DNA of 64,000 nucleotides. Source: Arhodomonas sp052060015. GTDB lineage: Bacteria; Pseudomonadota; Gammaproteobacteria; Nitrococcales; Nitrococcaceae. A model generated the notes under the pieces. It did no database searches. It saw only the letters and a program-made list of their open reading frames with translations, and was not told the DNA's origin. The stretch spans positions 124,001-188,000 of the forward strand of contig NZ_JBPODZ010000005.1 in the NCBI RefSeq assembly GCF_052060015.1. The letters run 5' to 3'. Positions 24,344 to 31,963 of this stretch are shown here, one piece after another; the stretch's first letter is position 1, and every line of letters begins with the position of its first letter. Made by a program: the position numbers and the translations under genes.

Positions 24344-25252
24344 TCAGTCCCGTTTGCGTCGGGCCCGCGGGTGGGCGCGGTCGTAGACCTCGGCGAGGTG
24401 CTGGAAGTCCAGGTGGGTGTAGACCTGGGTGGTGGCCAGGCTGGCATGGCCGAGCAGCTCCTGGACGGCGCGCAGGTCGCCGCTGGATTCCAGCAGGTGG
24501 GTGGCGAAGGCGTGGCGGAGCATGTGCGGATGCACGGGCCGATCCAGCCCCTGCTGCCGGGCCATAACCCGCAGCCGCTGCTGGATGGAGCGGTGGGCGA
24601 GCCGGCGGCCGCGGCGGCTGACGAACAGCGCCGGCTCGCCGGCCGGGGAGAGGCTGCCGCGAACCGCGAGCCAGGCCTGCACCGCGGTCCGGGCCCGCCG
24701 GCCTACGGGCACGATGCGGGTCTTTGCCCCCTTGCCCTCCACCCGCAGGGTCTCCGGGTCACCGGCCACATCGGCGACGTCCAGGGCCGCTACCTCGGCG
24801 AGGCGCAGGCCGCTGGAGTAGACCAGCTCGAAGATCGCGCGGTCGCGGCGAGCGAGGGTGTCGTCGTCGTTGCCGTCGAGGAGCCGGGCGGTTTCGTCCA
24901 CGTCCAGGGTCTCCGGCAGCCGGCGTGGGGCGCGCGGCGCCGGGACGCCGGTGGCGGGGTTGTTCGCCACCAACCCTTCACGCATTAGGTAGGCGAAGAA
25001 GGTGCGCAGGGCCGAGAGCATGCGGGCCAGGGAGCGACCGCCGAGGCCACGACGGTGGCGGGCGGCGATGAAGGCGCGGACATCGGCCTCGGTGACACGT
25101 CCCCAGGCGGGGAGGTCGGCCTCCCGGGCATGGTGGGCGAACGCCTCTACGTCCCTGCCGTAATGACGAACGGTCGCCGGTGACAGGCCCCGTTCATCCC
25201 GGAGGTGGGCGAGGAATGCGGTGACGGCACCCGCGAGGGCGTCGTCAGCCAT
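24344..25252 (-). CDS. xerC: Tyrosine recombinase XerC
   Basis: A 302-residue recombinase that acts with XerD at dif to resolve chromosome dimers. The N-terminal SAM-like core-binding domain covers about 5-90. Catalytic residues are visible: Arg in SSGLRLAEV, His and Arg in HPHMLRHAFATHLL, His in LLGHASLATT and the nucleophilic Tyr in QVYTHLD. Gene context (lysA-dapF-DUF484-xerC) identifies it as XerC rather than XerD or an island integrase. Its start overlaps the DUF484 stop by 8 nt. Confidence 0.93.
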   Translation of the reverse strand: MADDALAGAVTAFLAHLRDERGLSPATVRHYGRDVEAFAHHAREADLPAWGRVTEADVRAFIAARHRRGLGGRSLARMLSALRTFFAYLMREGLVANNPATGVPAPRAPRRLPETLDVDETARLLDGNDDDTLARRDRAIFELVYSSGLRLAEVAALDVADVAGDPETLRVEGKGAKTRIVPVGRRARTAVQAWLAVRGSLSPAGEPALFVSRRGRRLAHRSIQQRLRVMARQQGLDRPVHPHMLRHAFATHLLESSGDLRAVQELLGHASLATTQVYTHLDFQHLAEVYDRAHPRARRKRD

Positions 25253-25952
25253 GACCCGCCAGGCCGTGGCGCAGGCGCCGGGCCACGATCTGTCCGAGGC
25301 GCTCCAGGAAGACCGTTCCCAGGTTACCGGCGTAGCGCTCCGGGTCCCGGCTGCCGATGGCGATCAGCCCCTGCACCGGCCCGTCCTGTAAGGGGACCAC
25401 GGCGGCGGAGTGCAGGCCGTCGGCGGCGTCACCGAAGGCCGCCTGCATCTGCTCGGTGGTGAGCCGCCCGATTACGGGGCGATGGCCGCGGAAGAGCTCC
25501 CGCAGCCGCCGGGCCTCGTTGTCGCCGGTGGCGAGCTGTCGGGCGTTCAGCGACGGGGCCTCCATCCCCACCAACGTGACCTCGACGCAGTCGGCCCGGA
25601 AGTCGCTCACCAGCACACTCTCCAGGGTGTTGAGGGTGGCCTCGCCGCCCTCGGCATCCATCAGCTCGAGGGTCAGGCGGTGGAGCTGCTCGGAGAGGCG
25701 ATCGTTCTCACGGGCGATGCGCAGCAGGTCGTCGAGGCGCCGGCGCAGCCGCCGCTCGTTGTCCCGGAGGATGCCCACTTGGTATTCCAGCAGCGAGATC
25801 GCCGGCGCCACGTCGTGGGGGACGTACAGCGTGGACAGCAGCCTGCGGTGCCGGGTGAAGAAGCGCGGGTGCTCGGCCAGGTAGGCGGCGATCCGCCGCT
25901 CCTCCGCGTCATCGCGCTCCGGTTCATTTTCGTTCTCGGCGTAGGGGGTCAT
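25245..25952 (-). CDS. DUF484 family protein (GAF-like)
   Basis: A 235-residue protein of the DUF484 family, always found between dapF and xerC. ERRIAAYLAEHPRFF is the conserved N-terminus; a coiled coil follows (about 55-100, LRDNERRLRRRLDDLLRIARENDRL as landmark), then a GAF-like domain with AVVPLQDGPVQGLIAIGSRDPERY near residue 185. The function is unknown. It overlaps dapF by 4 nt and xerC by 8 nt, so it is part of one operon. Confidence 0.88.
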   Translation of the reverse strand: MTPYAENENEPERDDAEERRIAAYLAEHPRFFTRHRRLLSTLYVPHDVAPAISLLEYQVGILRDNERRLRRRLDDLLRIARENDRLSEQLHRLTLELMDAEGGEATLNTLESVLVSDFRADCVEVTLVGMEAPSLNARQLATGDNEARRLRELFRGHRPVIGRLTTEQMQAAFGDAADGLHSAAVVPLQDGPVQGLIAIGSRDPERYAGNLGTVFLERLGQIVARRLRHGLAGHG

Positions 25953-26809
25953 GGTGCCAGGTCTTCGGTTGCCGGAGGCATGGGGATCACCCCGTCGAAC
26001 ACGTGCTCGGCGGGACCGGTCATAATCACCGGCTCGCCCTCGCCGGCCCAGTCGATGACCAGCTCGCCGCCGCGCAGGGCCACGGTGACGTGGGCGTCGA
26101 GCAGCCCGCGCAGGCGGCCCGCTACCATGGCGGCGCAGGCGCCGGTGCCGCAGGCCAGGGTCTCGCCGGCACCGCGTTCGTAGACGCGGACGCGCGCATG
26201 ATCCCGCGAGACCACCTGGAGGAAGCCCGCGTTGACGTGGTTGGGGAAATCCGGATGCCGCTCGATGGTGGGCCCGAGCTCGGTGACCGGGGCCCGGTCC
26301 ACGTCTTCGACCAGTAGCACCGCATGGGGGTTACCGAGGGACACCGCGTTGATCTCCAACTCCGTGCCGTCTACCAGCAGGGGATAGGTCACCGCCTGCT
26401 CCTCGGCGCGGAAAGGGATGCGCTCGGGCCCGAGTATGGGCGCGCCCATGTCGACCGCCACCAGGCCGTCGTCGCGTAGGTGTACCACGGCCAAACCGTT
26501 GGCGGTTTCAATGCGCAGGGTGTCGGGGCGGGCGAGGCCGCGGTCGTGGAGGAAGCGCGCAAGGCAGCGTATCCCGTTGCCGCAGTGCTCGACCTCGCTG
26601 CCGTCGGCGTTGTAGACGCGATAGCGGAAGTCAGCGTCCTCGCGGGTGGGCTGCTCGGCGATCAGCACCTGATCGCAGCCCACGCCGAGGCGCCGGTGGG
26701 CGATGGCCCGTACCTGCGCCCCGGTGAGCGCCACCGGCTCGTCGGTGGCGTCGATAACCACGAAGTCGTTGCCAAGACCCTGCATCTTGGCGAAGCCCAA
26801 AGCCTGCAT
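25949..26809 (-). CDS. dapF: Diaminopimelate epimerase
   Basis: A 286-residue PLP-independent racemase converting LL- to meso-diaminopimelate for lysine and peptidoglycan. The two catalytic cysteines are in EHCGNGIRC and ACGTGACAA, and MQGLGNDFVVID is the family N-terminus. I start at 26809, eight codons before the MQGLGND methionine, since both give plausible lengths. It follows lysA by 90 nt and overlaps DUF484. Confidence 0.95.
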   Translation of the reverse strand: MQALGFAKMQGLGNDFVVIDATDEPVALTGAQVRAIAHRRLGVGCDQVLIAEQPTREDADFRYRVYNADGSEVEHCGNGIRCLARFLHDRGLARPDTLRIETANGLAVVHLRDDGLVAVDMGAPILGPERIPFRAEEQAVTYPLLVDGTELEINAVSLGNPHAVLLVEDVDRAPVTELGPTIERHPDFPNHVNAGFLQVVSRDHARVRVYERGAGETLACGTGACAAMVAGRLRGLLDAHVTVALRGGELVIDWAGEGEPVIMTGPAEHVFDGVIPMPPATEDLAP

Positions 26810-26873
26810 CCCGCTCCCCGCTATGATGACGCACCGCCATAATCATGGTGTGTCAATGCAGGATATGGCCCTC

Positions 26874-26909
26874 TCGACGCTGATACAACCGGGTTGGCAT
26901 CAGCGTCGA
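26874..26909. terminator. Hairpin spanning the lysA stop codon
   Basis: TCGACGCTGAT (26874-26884) and ATCAGCGTCGA (26899-26909) form a perfect 11-bp stem with a 14-nt loop. The lysA stop (26900-26902, minus strand) lies in the stem. It may reduce read-through from lysA into dapF or stabilise the lysA message. No U tract follows. Confidence 0.45.
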
Positions 26910-28153
26910 CCCGGCAGGCGGTGCTCGCCGCGCCAGAGCTCGGTGGGCGTCTCTCGCTCTCGCACTACGTGCACCTGATCGCCGTCCACCAGCAGCTCCG
27001 GCGGCCGAGGACGACCATTGTAGTTGGAGGCCATGACGAAGCCGTACGCACCTGCCGAGCGCACCGCGAGCACATCCCCCTCGGCCACGCCGAGCTCGCG
27101 GCCACTGCCCAGGGTATCCGCGCTCTCGCAGACCGGGCCGACCACCTCGTAGCGCCGCGGCGGTACGTCTTGCCGCGGGCGCACCGGTTCGATGGCCTGC
27201 CAGGCGCCGTAGAGGGCGGGGCGCAGCAGGTCATTCATGCCGGCGTCCACCACGGCAAAGTCGTGGCCCTCGTTGTGCTTGAGGTACTCCACGCGGGTGA
27301 GCATCACCCCGGCATTGCCGACGATGGCGCGGCCGGGCTCCAGCAGTATCCGCTGGGGCCGTCCCTCCAGGCGCGCCAGCACTGCGGCGGCGTAGTCCGT
27401 CAGCGCCGGCGGCTCCTCGTCGCGGTAGCGGATGCCCATGCCGCCGCCGAGGTCGAAGTGCGAAAGGGTGATGCCGGCGGCGGCGAGCTCGTCCACCAGG
27501 GTGAGCAGGCGCTCCAGGGCGTCCGCCACCGGCGCCACATCCATGAGCTGCGAGCCGATGTGGAAGCCCGCGCCGGTGAGCCGAATCCCCGCCATGGCCG
27601 CGGCCTCGTGATAGAGCCGGCGCGCCTGGCCGATGCCCACGCCGAACTTGTTCTCCTTGAGCCCGGTGGAGATGTAGGGATGGGTACCCGGGTCCACGTC
27701 CGGGTTCACGCGCACGGATACCGGTGCCTGCACCCCGTGGACGCGGGCCACCCGGTCGAGGCGCTGCAGCTCGGCCTCGGATTCCACGTTGAATGCCAGT
27801 ATGCCGGCCTCCAGGGCCCGTGCCATCTCCGCCTCGCTCTTGGCCACGCCGGAGAACACCACCCTGGCGGGATCGCCGCCGGCGGCCAGCACCCGCTCGA
27901 GCTCACCGCCGGAGACGATGTCGAAGCCGGAGCCCAGGCGGGCAAGCAGATCGAGCACCGCGAGGTTGCCGTTGGCCTTGACCGCGTAGCAGATCAGGTG
28001 GTCGCGCCCGCCGAAGGCCTCGTCGAAGCCGCGCCAGGCGGCCTCGATGGCGGCGCGGGAGTAGACGTAGCTGGGGGTGCCATGCTCGGCGGCGATCGCC
28101 GAGAGTGCGACGTCCTCGGCGTACCATTCACCGTCGCGGCGCTGGAAACCCAT
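26900..28153 (-). CDS. lysA: Diaminopimelate decarboxylase
   Basis: A 417-residue PLP enzyme that makes L-lysine from meso-diaminopimelate. The PLP lysine is in CYAVKANGN near residue 60, followed by SGFDIVSGGEL; HIGSQLMDVAP, HFDLGGGMGIRY, EPGRAIVGNAG and DAGMNDLLRPALYG are fold-III decarboxylase/LysA motifs in order. It lies 16 nt after lptM and precedes dapF. Confidence 0.96.
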   Translation of the reverse strand: MGFQRRDGEWYAEDVALSAIAAEHGTPSYVYSRAAIEAAWRGFDEAFGGRDHLICYAVKANGNLAVLDLLARLGSGFDIVSGGELERVLAAGGDPARVVFSGVAKSEAEMARALEAGILAFNVESEAELQRLDRVARVHGVQAPVSVRVNPDVDPGTHPYISTGLKENKFGVGIGQARRLYHEAAAMAGIRLTGAGFHIGSQLMDVAPVADALERLLTLVDELAAAGITLSHFDLGGGMGIRYRDEEPPALTDYAAAVLARLEGRPQRILLEPGRAIVGNAGVMLTRVEYLKHNEGHDFAVVDAGMNDLLRPALYGAWQAIEPVRPRQDVPPRRYEVVGPVCESADTLGSGRELGVAEGDVLAVRSAGAYGFVMASNYNGRPRPPELLVDGDQVHVVRERETPTELWRGEHRLPGRR

Positions 28154-28169
28154 GGATGCTCCTTAATGG

Positions 28170-28310
28170 TCAGGCTTCGTCCGCCGGGGTCTCCGCCGCT
28201 CCCGACGGTGTCCCCTCGGGCAGGTAGAGATCACCCTTGCGGCCGCAGCCGGTCACGGCCAGGAGGAGGGCCAGGGCAACGGTCGCGACGGCGAGTGTTC
28301 GAAACGGCAT
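28170..28310 (-). CDS. lptM: Small lipoprotein LptM (YifL family)
   Basis: A 46-residue lipoprotein. The signal sequence ends in the lipobox LAVTGC, with acylated Cys at about residue 22, followed by GRKGDLYLPEG, the conserved motif of the YifL/LptM family. LptM helps LptD assemble correctly in the outer membrane. GGGAGGTCCC stands directly upstream of the ATG at 28310. Its place before lysA/dapF matches other gammaproteobacteria; longer in-frame readings upstream are rejected because they hide the lipobox. Confidence 0.9.
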   Translation of the reverse strand: MPFRTLAVATVALALLLAVTGCGRKGDLYLPEGTPSGAAETPADEA

Positions 28311-28418
28311 GGGACCTCCCGTGTGAGCGCGCCAGTATAGCGAGGATCGGCCGCCGTGTTGACCGCGTCCTTGGGCTGCTAAGCTGCCGGCCGGTTGCGA
28401 CATCGGAGGAGCTATCCC

Positions 28419-29090
28419 ATGAACGACGAATTGCTGGAATCCGTGGAGGTGGGCCCGGCGGAGGGTGCTACCGCGTCGGTGATCTGGCTGCACGGCCTCG
28501 GCGCCGACGGCCACGACTTCGAGCCCATCGTCCCGGAGCTCGGGTTACCCGACACGGCCGCGGTACGCTTCGTCTTTCCCCATGCGCCGGTGCAGCCGGT
28601 GACCCTCAACGGCGGCATGGCCATGCGTGCATGGTACGACCTCTACGGGCTCGGCGAGTCCATGACCGAGGACGCCCGCGGCATCGCCGCGAGTCAGGCG
28701 CGGATCGAGGCGCTGATCCGCCGTGAGCACGAGCGCGGCGTCCCGGCGCGGCGGCTGGTGCTGGCGGGCTTTTCCCAGGGCGGTGCCGCGGCACTGCACA
28801 CGGGCCTGCGTCATCCCGAGCGGCTGGCCGGGATTATGGGGCTTTCCACCTACCTGCCCCTGCGCGAACGCCTCGGCGAGGCGGATGCCGCCAACGCGGA
28901 GACACCGCTGTTCCTCGCCCACGGGACCATGGACCCGGTGCTGCCCTTCGAGCTGGGCCGCACCTCCAAGGAGCATCTCGAGGCGGCCGGCTATGCGGTG
29001 GAGTGGCACGAATACCCCATGCAGCACGCCGTCTGCCTGGAGGAGATCCGCGCCGTCGGTGCCTGGTTGCGGCGGGTGCTCGGGCTCTGA
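28419..29090 (+). CDS. Carboxylesterase/phospholipase, alpha/beta hydrolase
   Basis: A 223-residue hydrolase of the carboxylesterase II (acyl-protein thioesterase-like) family. SVIWLHGLGADGHDF forms the oxyanion region, Ser is in GFSQGGAAALHTGL, Asp in HGTMDPVLPF and His in YPMQHAVCLEEI; this is the full catalytic triad. The family acts on short-chain esters and some lysophospholipids. GGAGGAG precedes the ATG. A copy of the last 16 codons recurs at about 30371-30422. Confidence 0.92.
   Translation: MNDELLESVEVGPAEGATASVIWLHGLGADGHDFEPIVPELGLPDTAAVRFVFPHAPVQPVTLNGGMAMRAWYDLYGLGESMTEDARGIAASQARIEALIRREHERGVPARRLVLAGFSQGGAAALHTGLRHPERLAGIMGLSTYLPLRERLGEADAANAETPLFLAHGTMDPVLPFELGRTSKEHLEAAGYAVEWHEYPMQHAVCLEEIRAVGAWLRRVLGL
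29045..29080 (+). repeat. 36-bp direct repeat, copy 1 (esterase 3' end)
   Basis: These 36 bases near the end of the esterase gene are identical to 30377-30412 in the same orientation. They encode IRAVGAWLRRVL, part of the normal esterase C-terminus, so this is the original copy. Confidence 0.85.
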
Positions 29091-29107
29091 CCGCCTGCCT
29101 CTCCCGC

Positions 29108-30301
29108 TCAGCCGTCCGTATCCGCCTTCCGTGCCGGTGCGGGCTCCGGCAACAGCTGTCCCAGGCGGAGGCCGGGTACCCCCGGCGGGTTGGTGATCGA
29201 CCCGTCGGCCACGGTAGCGTCGGCCTCGGTCTCGGCGACGGTGAAGCGCAGCACCCCGATCCGCTGGTCGCTCGCCGTCATCACGTCAATGCGCCATTGT
29301 CCCACCGGCTCCTCGGGGAAGTTCTCCTTGTGGGTCCATGCGCGATAGCCCTCGGCGCGGCCGCCGTGGATCACCAGGGGGATGCGGTCAACGAGTTTCC
29401 CGTCATGCCGCCATTCGTGAAAGACCTTCTCCCGCAGGCCGCGCGGGGCGTGGATGGATGTATAGGCATATAGCCCGTTGCCGGTCAGCGCCTCCGCGGT
29501 CAGCGGCATGTTGCCCCGGGGGGCGCGCTGCTGCTCATCGAACTCCGGGGACAGCGCGCTGCCGGAGATCCACAGGCTCGCTGGCGGGACCCAGACCCGC
29601 CCGCTCCATCCGGCGAGGGCGAGGGCCGGGAGCAGCGTCAGCACCGCGAGACCGTGGCGCCCGGTCACGGGGCGCAACAGGTGCAGCACGCTGGGCAGGC
29701 TGAACACGATCATCGCCGCCAGGGCCAGCAGCAGGCTCTCGCCGGTGGTCAGCTTCAGCATCACTGGGAGCGCGACCAGCACCACTAGGAAGACACACTG
29801 GGCATGGAAGGCGAAGTAGAGCCACCGGGAGCGCTCGGCGAGCCGGTAGTACACCGGATCGAGGATCGAGAGCAGGGCCATAGCAATAATGAGCAAGGTG
29901 AACAGGGCCTGACCGCTGCTCCAGACCGTGGTGGCGAGCAGGAACGGGAGGGCGAAGAATAGGGTTTCCTGGTGGACCATTTGGGTGACGAAGGTGGTCA
30001 CGGCCCGCGGCATGGCGGGATAGCCGCGGCGGGCAAGCCCGCGGCCTATCACCCCCTCGAACAGCAGTAGCAGCCAGCTCAGTAGCATACCCAGGGCGAG
30101 CGCGCCGCCGAGCCACTGCTGGCGCTCCACCAGGAAGAAGCTCGCCAGGCCGAGGAGCAGGGCTGTGGGTGGCCATAGCCCGCTCCAGGGACGGGCCCGT
30201 GCCACCCACCGCTCCACCAGATCCTGCACCGCCCGCAGGCGTGGGGCATCGCGGGTGGTGGTGGGCTCCTGGTGGTCCGGCGAGGTGAGGCCGTTGTTCA
30301 T
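29108..30301 (-). CDS. DUF5924/DUF2914 membrane protein
   Basis: A 397-residue inner-membrane protein. Residues about 45-250 hold six or seven hydrophobic helices (DUF5924-like; VVHQET-like segment VTQMVHQETLFFALPFLLATTVW is a landmark), followed by a soluble DUF2914 domain (about 265-370, with AYTSIHAPRGLREKVFHEWRHDGK and WRIDVMTASDQRIG). DUF2914 is thought to be a beta-rich extracytoplasmic domain. The function is unknown. The gene is flanked by direct repeats of the neighbouring esterase's 3' end, which suggests it arrived or was rearranged there. Confidence 0.8.
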   Translation of the reverse strand: MNNGLTSPDHQEPTTTRDAPRLRAVQDLVERWVARARPWSGLWPPTALLLGLASFFLVERQQWLGGALALGMLLSWLLLLFEGVIGRGLARRGYPAMPRAVTTFVTQMVHQETLFFALPFLLATTVWSSGQALFTLLIIAMALLSILDPVYYRLAERSRWLYFAFHAQCVFLVVLVALPVMLKLTTGESLLLALAAMIVFSLPSVLHLLRPVTGRHGLAVLTLLPALALAGWSGRVWVPPASLWISGSALSPEFDEQQRAPRGNMPLTAEALTGNGLYAYTSIHAPRGLREKVFHEWRHDGKLVDRIPLVIHGGRAEGYRAWTHKENFPEEPVGQWRIDVMTASDQRIGVLRFTVAETEADATVADGSITNPPGVPGLRLGQLLPEPAPARKADTDG

Positions 30302-30376
30302 GGGCGAACCCTACCAGCACGGGGCCCCGAGGACAGTCTGTCGCCAAACGGCGACCGGCCGCGATCTGCCGGGGGG

Positions 30377-30412
30377 GATCCGCGCCGTCGGTGCCTGGTT
30401 GCGGCGGGTGCT
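30377..30412 (+). repeat. 36-bp direct repeat, copy 2 (orphan esterase tail)
   Basis: Identical to 29045-29080. Reading on in frame to the TGA at 30420-30422 gives IRAVGAWLRRVLAL, against IRAVGAWLRRVLGL in the esterase, so the copy includes the old stop. No promoter or rest of an esterase gene accompanies it; it is a remnant. Confidence 0.8.
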
Positions 30413-30428
30413 TGCCCTTTGAATCCGC

Positions 30429-30443
30429 GCACCGCAATGGTGC
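30429..30443. promoter_or_regulatory. NtrC-type binding site upstream of urtA
   Basis: GCACCGCAATGGTGC fits the NtrC dyad GCACC-N5-GGTGC exactly, like the glnA enhancer sites of enteric bacteria. A weaker half-site (GCACCATAGGGC) begins at 30462. The site lies about 100 bp upstream of a sigma-54-like promoter and 180 bp before urtA, a normal enhancer distance. Confidence 0.65.
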
Positions 30444-30541
30444 CCCATGGTGTTGCGCACTGCACCATAGGGCATCAACCCGTTCCTTTCCGTTGCTGCC
30501 AGGGGATGGTAACCGTCTGACTAGCATGAGGTGTATCGAGT

Positions 30542-30557
30542 TGGCATGATCCCTGAA
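30542..30557 (+). promoter_or_regulatory. Sigma-54-like promoter for urtABCDE
   Basis: TGGCATGATCCCTGAA resembles the -24/-12 consensus TGGCAC-N5-TTGCW: the -24 GG is perfect and the spacing is right, but the -12 GC reads GA. The upstream NtrC-like dyad and the known nitrogen control of urea transporters make it plausible. Confidence 0.5.
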
Positions 30558-30571
30558 ACCCTTCCGTGGTG

Positions 30572-30592
30572 GGCACCGCAGGTGGCGGTGCC
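30572..30592 (+). other. Hairpin in the urtA leader
   Basis: GGCACCGC (30572-30579) pairs with GCGGTGCC (30585-30592) around a 5-nt loop, ending 30 nt before the urtA ATG. It may stabilise the leader. It also contains GCACC and GGTGC but with 9-nt spacing, which does not fit NtrC well. Confidence 0.4.
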
Positions 30593-30622
30593 GCTCATCC
30601 CAGCGACCGAGGAAGGGGAATC

Positions 30623-31912
30623 ATGCGCCAATCCATCCGCCAGTATCTCGCCGGGGCCGTCGCCGCCGCCGCTGTGACCAGCGCCGGCCCCGTCCACGCC
30701 GCCGAACCCATCAAGGTGGGGGTGCTTCACTCGCTCTCCGGCACCATGGCCATCAGCGAGTCCACCCTCAAGGACACCATGCTCATGCTCATCGAGCAGC
30801 AGAACGCCGAGGGCGGCGTGCTCGGCCGCGAGCTTGAGCCCGTGGTGGTCGACCCGGCCTCCGACTGGCCGCTGTTCGCCGAAAAGGCCCGCGAGCTCAT
30901 CACCCAAGAAGAGGTGGACGTGATCTTCGGATCCTGGACCTCGGTGTCGCGGAAATCGGTGCTGCCGGTGGTCGAGGAGCTCGAGGTGCCGCTGTTCTAC
31001 CCGGTCCAGTACGAGGGGGAGGAGTCCTCCAAGTACGTCTTCTACACGGGGGCGGCGCCCAACCAGCAGGCCATCCCGGCGGTGGATTACCTGCGCAACA
31101 TGCTCGGGATCGAGCGCTTCGTGCTCGAGGGCACGGACTACGTCTACCCGCGCACCACCAATAAGATCCTGGAGCGCTATCTCATGGATCGGGGTGTGGC
31201 CGAGGAGGACATCCTGGTCAACTACACGCCCTTCGGCTTCTCCGACTGGCAGAGCGAGGTCGCCCGGATCAAGGAGTTCGGCTCCCAGGGCAAGCCCACC
31301 GCGGTGGTCTCCACCATCAACGGTGACGCCAACGTGCCCTTCTACAAGGAGCTCGCCAACCAGGGTGTCTCCGCCGCCGATATCCCGGTAATCGCCTTCT
31401 CGGTGGGCGAGCAGGAGCTCTCGGGCATCGACACCGCGCCCCTGGTCGGGCACATGTCTGCCTGGAACTACTTCCAGAGTGTGGAAACGCCGGAGAACGA
31501 GGCCTTCATCGAGGCCTGGCACGAATACATCGGTGACGAGTCGCGGGTCACCAATGACCCTATGGAGGCCCATTACATCGGCTTCAACATGTGGGTGCAG
31601 GCGGTGGAGAAGGCCGGCACGCCCGATCCCGAGGCAGTGGTGGATGCCATGATCGGCGTGACCGCCCCCAACCTGACCGGCGGCGTCTCGGCGATGATGC
31701 CCAATCACCACATCAGCAAGCCGGTGCTCATCGGCGAGGTGCAGGACGACGGCCAGTTCGCCGTGGTCTGGGAGACCCCGGGGATGGTGCCGGGCGACGC
31801 CTGGTCGGATTTCCTGCCCGATAGCGCCGAGATCATCGCCGACTGGCGCGAGCCGCTGGCCTGCGGCAACTACAACGTCGCCAGCGGCGAGTGCTCGGGC
31901 CAGGACTACTGA
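30623..31912 (+). CDS. urtA: Urea ABC transporter substrate-binding protein UrtA
   Basis: A 429-residue periplasmic protein with a signal peptide (cleavage near HAA-EPI, residue 27). IKVGVLHSLSGTMAISE, FGSWTSVSRKSVLPV, VPLFYPVQYEGEESS and the C-terminal NYNVASGECS are characteristic of UrtA rather than branched-chain amino acid binding proteins. The ATG at 30623 follows GGAAGGGG. It is the first gene of a complete urtABCDE operon, followed by a strong hairpin. No urease gene is in the window. Confidence 0.95.
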   Translation: MRQSIRQYLAGAVAAAAVTSAGPVHAAEPIKVGVLHSLSGTMAISESTLKDTMLMLIEQQNAEGGVLGRELEPVVVDPASDWPLFAEKARELITQEEVDVIFGSWTSVSRKSVLPVVEELEVPLFYPVQYEGEESSKYVFYTGAAPNQQAIPAVDYLRNMLGIERFVLEGTDYVYPRTTNKILERYLMDRGVAEEDILVNYTPFGFSDWQSEVARIKEFGSQGKPTAVVSTINGDANVPFYKELANQGVSAADIPVIAFSVGEQELSGIDTAPLVGHMSAWNYFQSVETPENEAFIEAWHEYIGDESRVTNDPMEAHYIGFNMWVQAVEKAGTPDPEAVVDAMIGVTAPNLTGGVSAMMPNHHISKPVLIGEVQDDGQFAVVWETPGMVPGDAWSDFLPDSAEIIADWREPLACGNYNVASGECSGQDY

Positions 31913-31920
31913 GCCGCCAA

Positions 31921-31948
31921 GGGGGCGGCGTCCGCCGCCCCCTATTAT
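31921..31948 (+). terminator. Terminator/attenuator hairpin between urtA and urtB
   Basis: GGGGGCGGCG (31921-31930) and CGCCGCCCCC (31933-31942) can form a stem of nine to ten bases followed by TATTAT. It begins 8 nt after the urtA stop and ends 16 nt before urtB. Such intercistronic hairpins raise the ratio of binding protein to membrane subunits by partial termination or 3' protection. Confidence 0.7.
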
Positions 31949-31963
31949 GGATGCGGAGAGCCG

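Noticed and set aside
24344..25252. Island integrase for the neighbouring phosphonate operon
   Set aside because: The recombinase is part of the conserved lysA-dapF-DUF484-xerC operon and is the housekeeping XerC.
30165..30422. Small plus-strand frame ending in the esterase C-terminus
   Set aside because: Most of it is antisense to the membrane protein gene; only the last 16 codons resemble the esterase, and they come from the duplicated 3' end. It is a remnant, not a gene.
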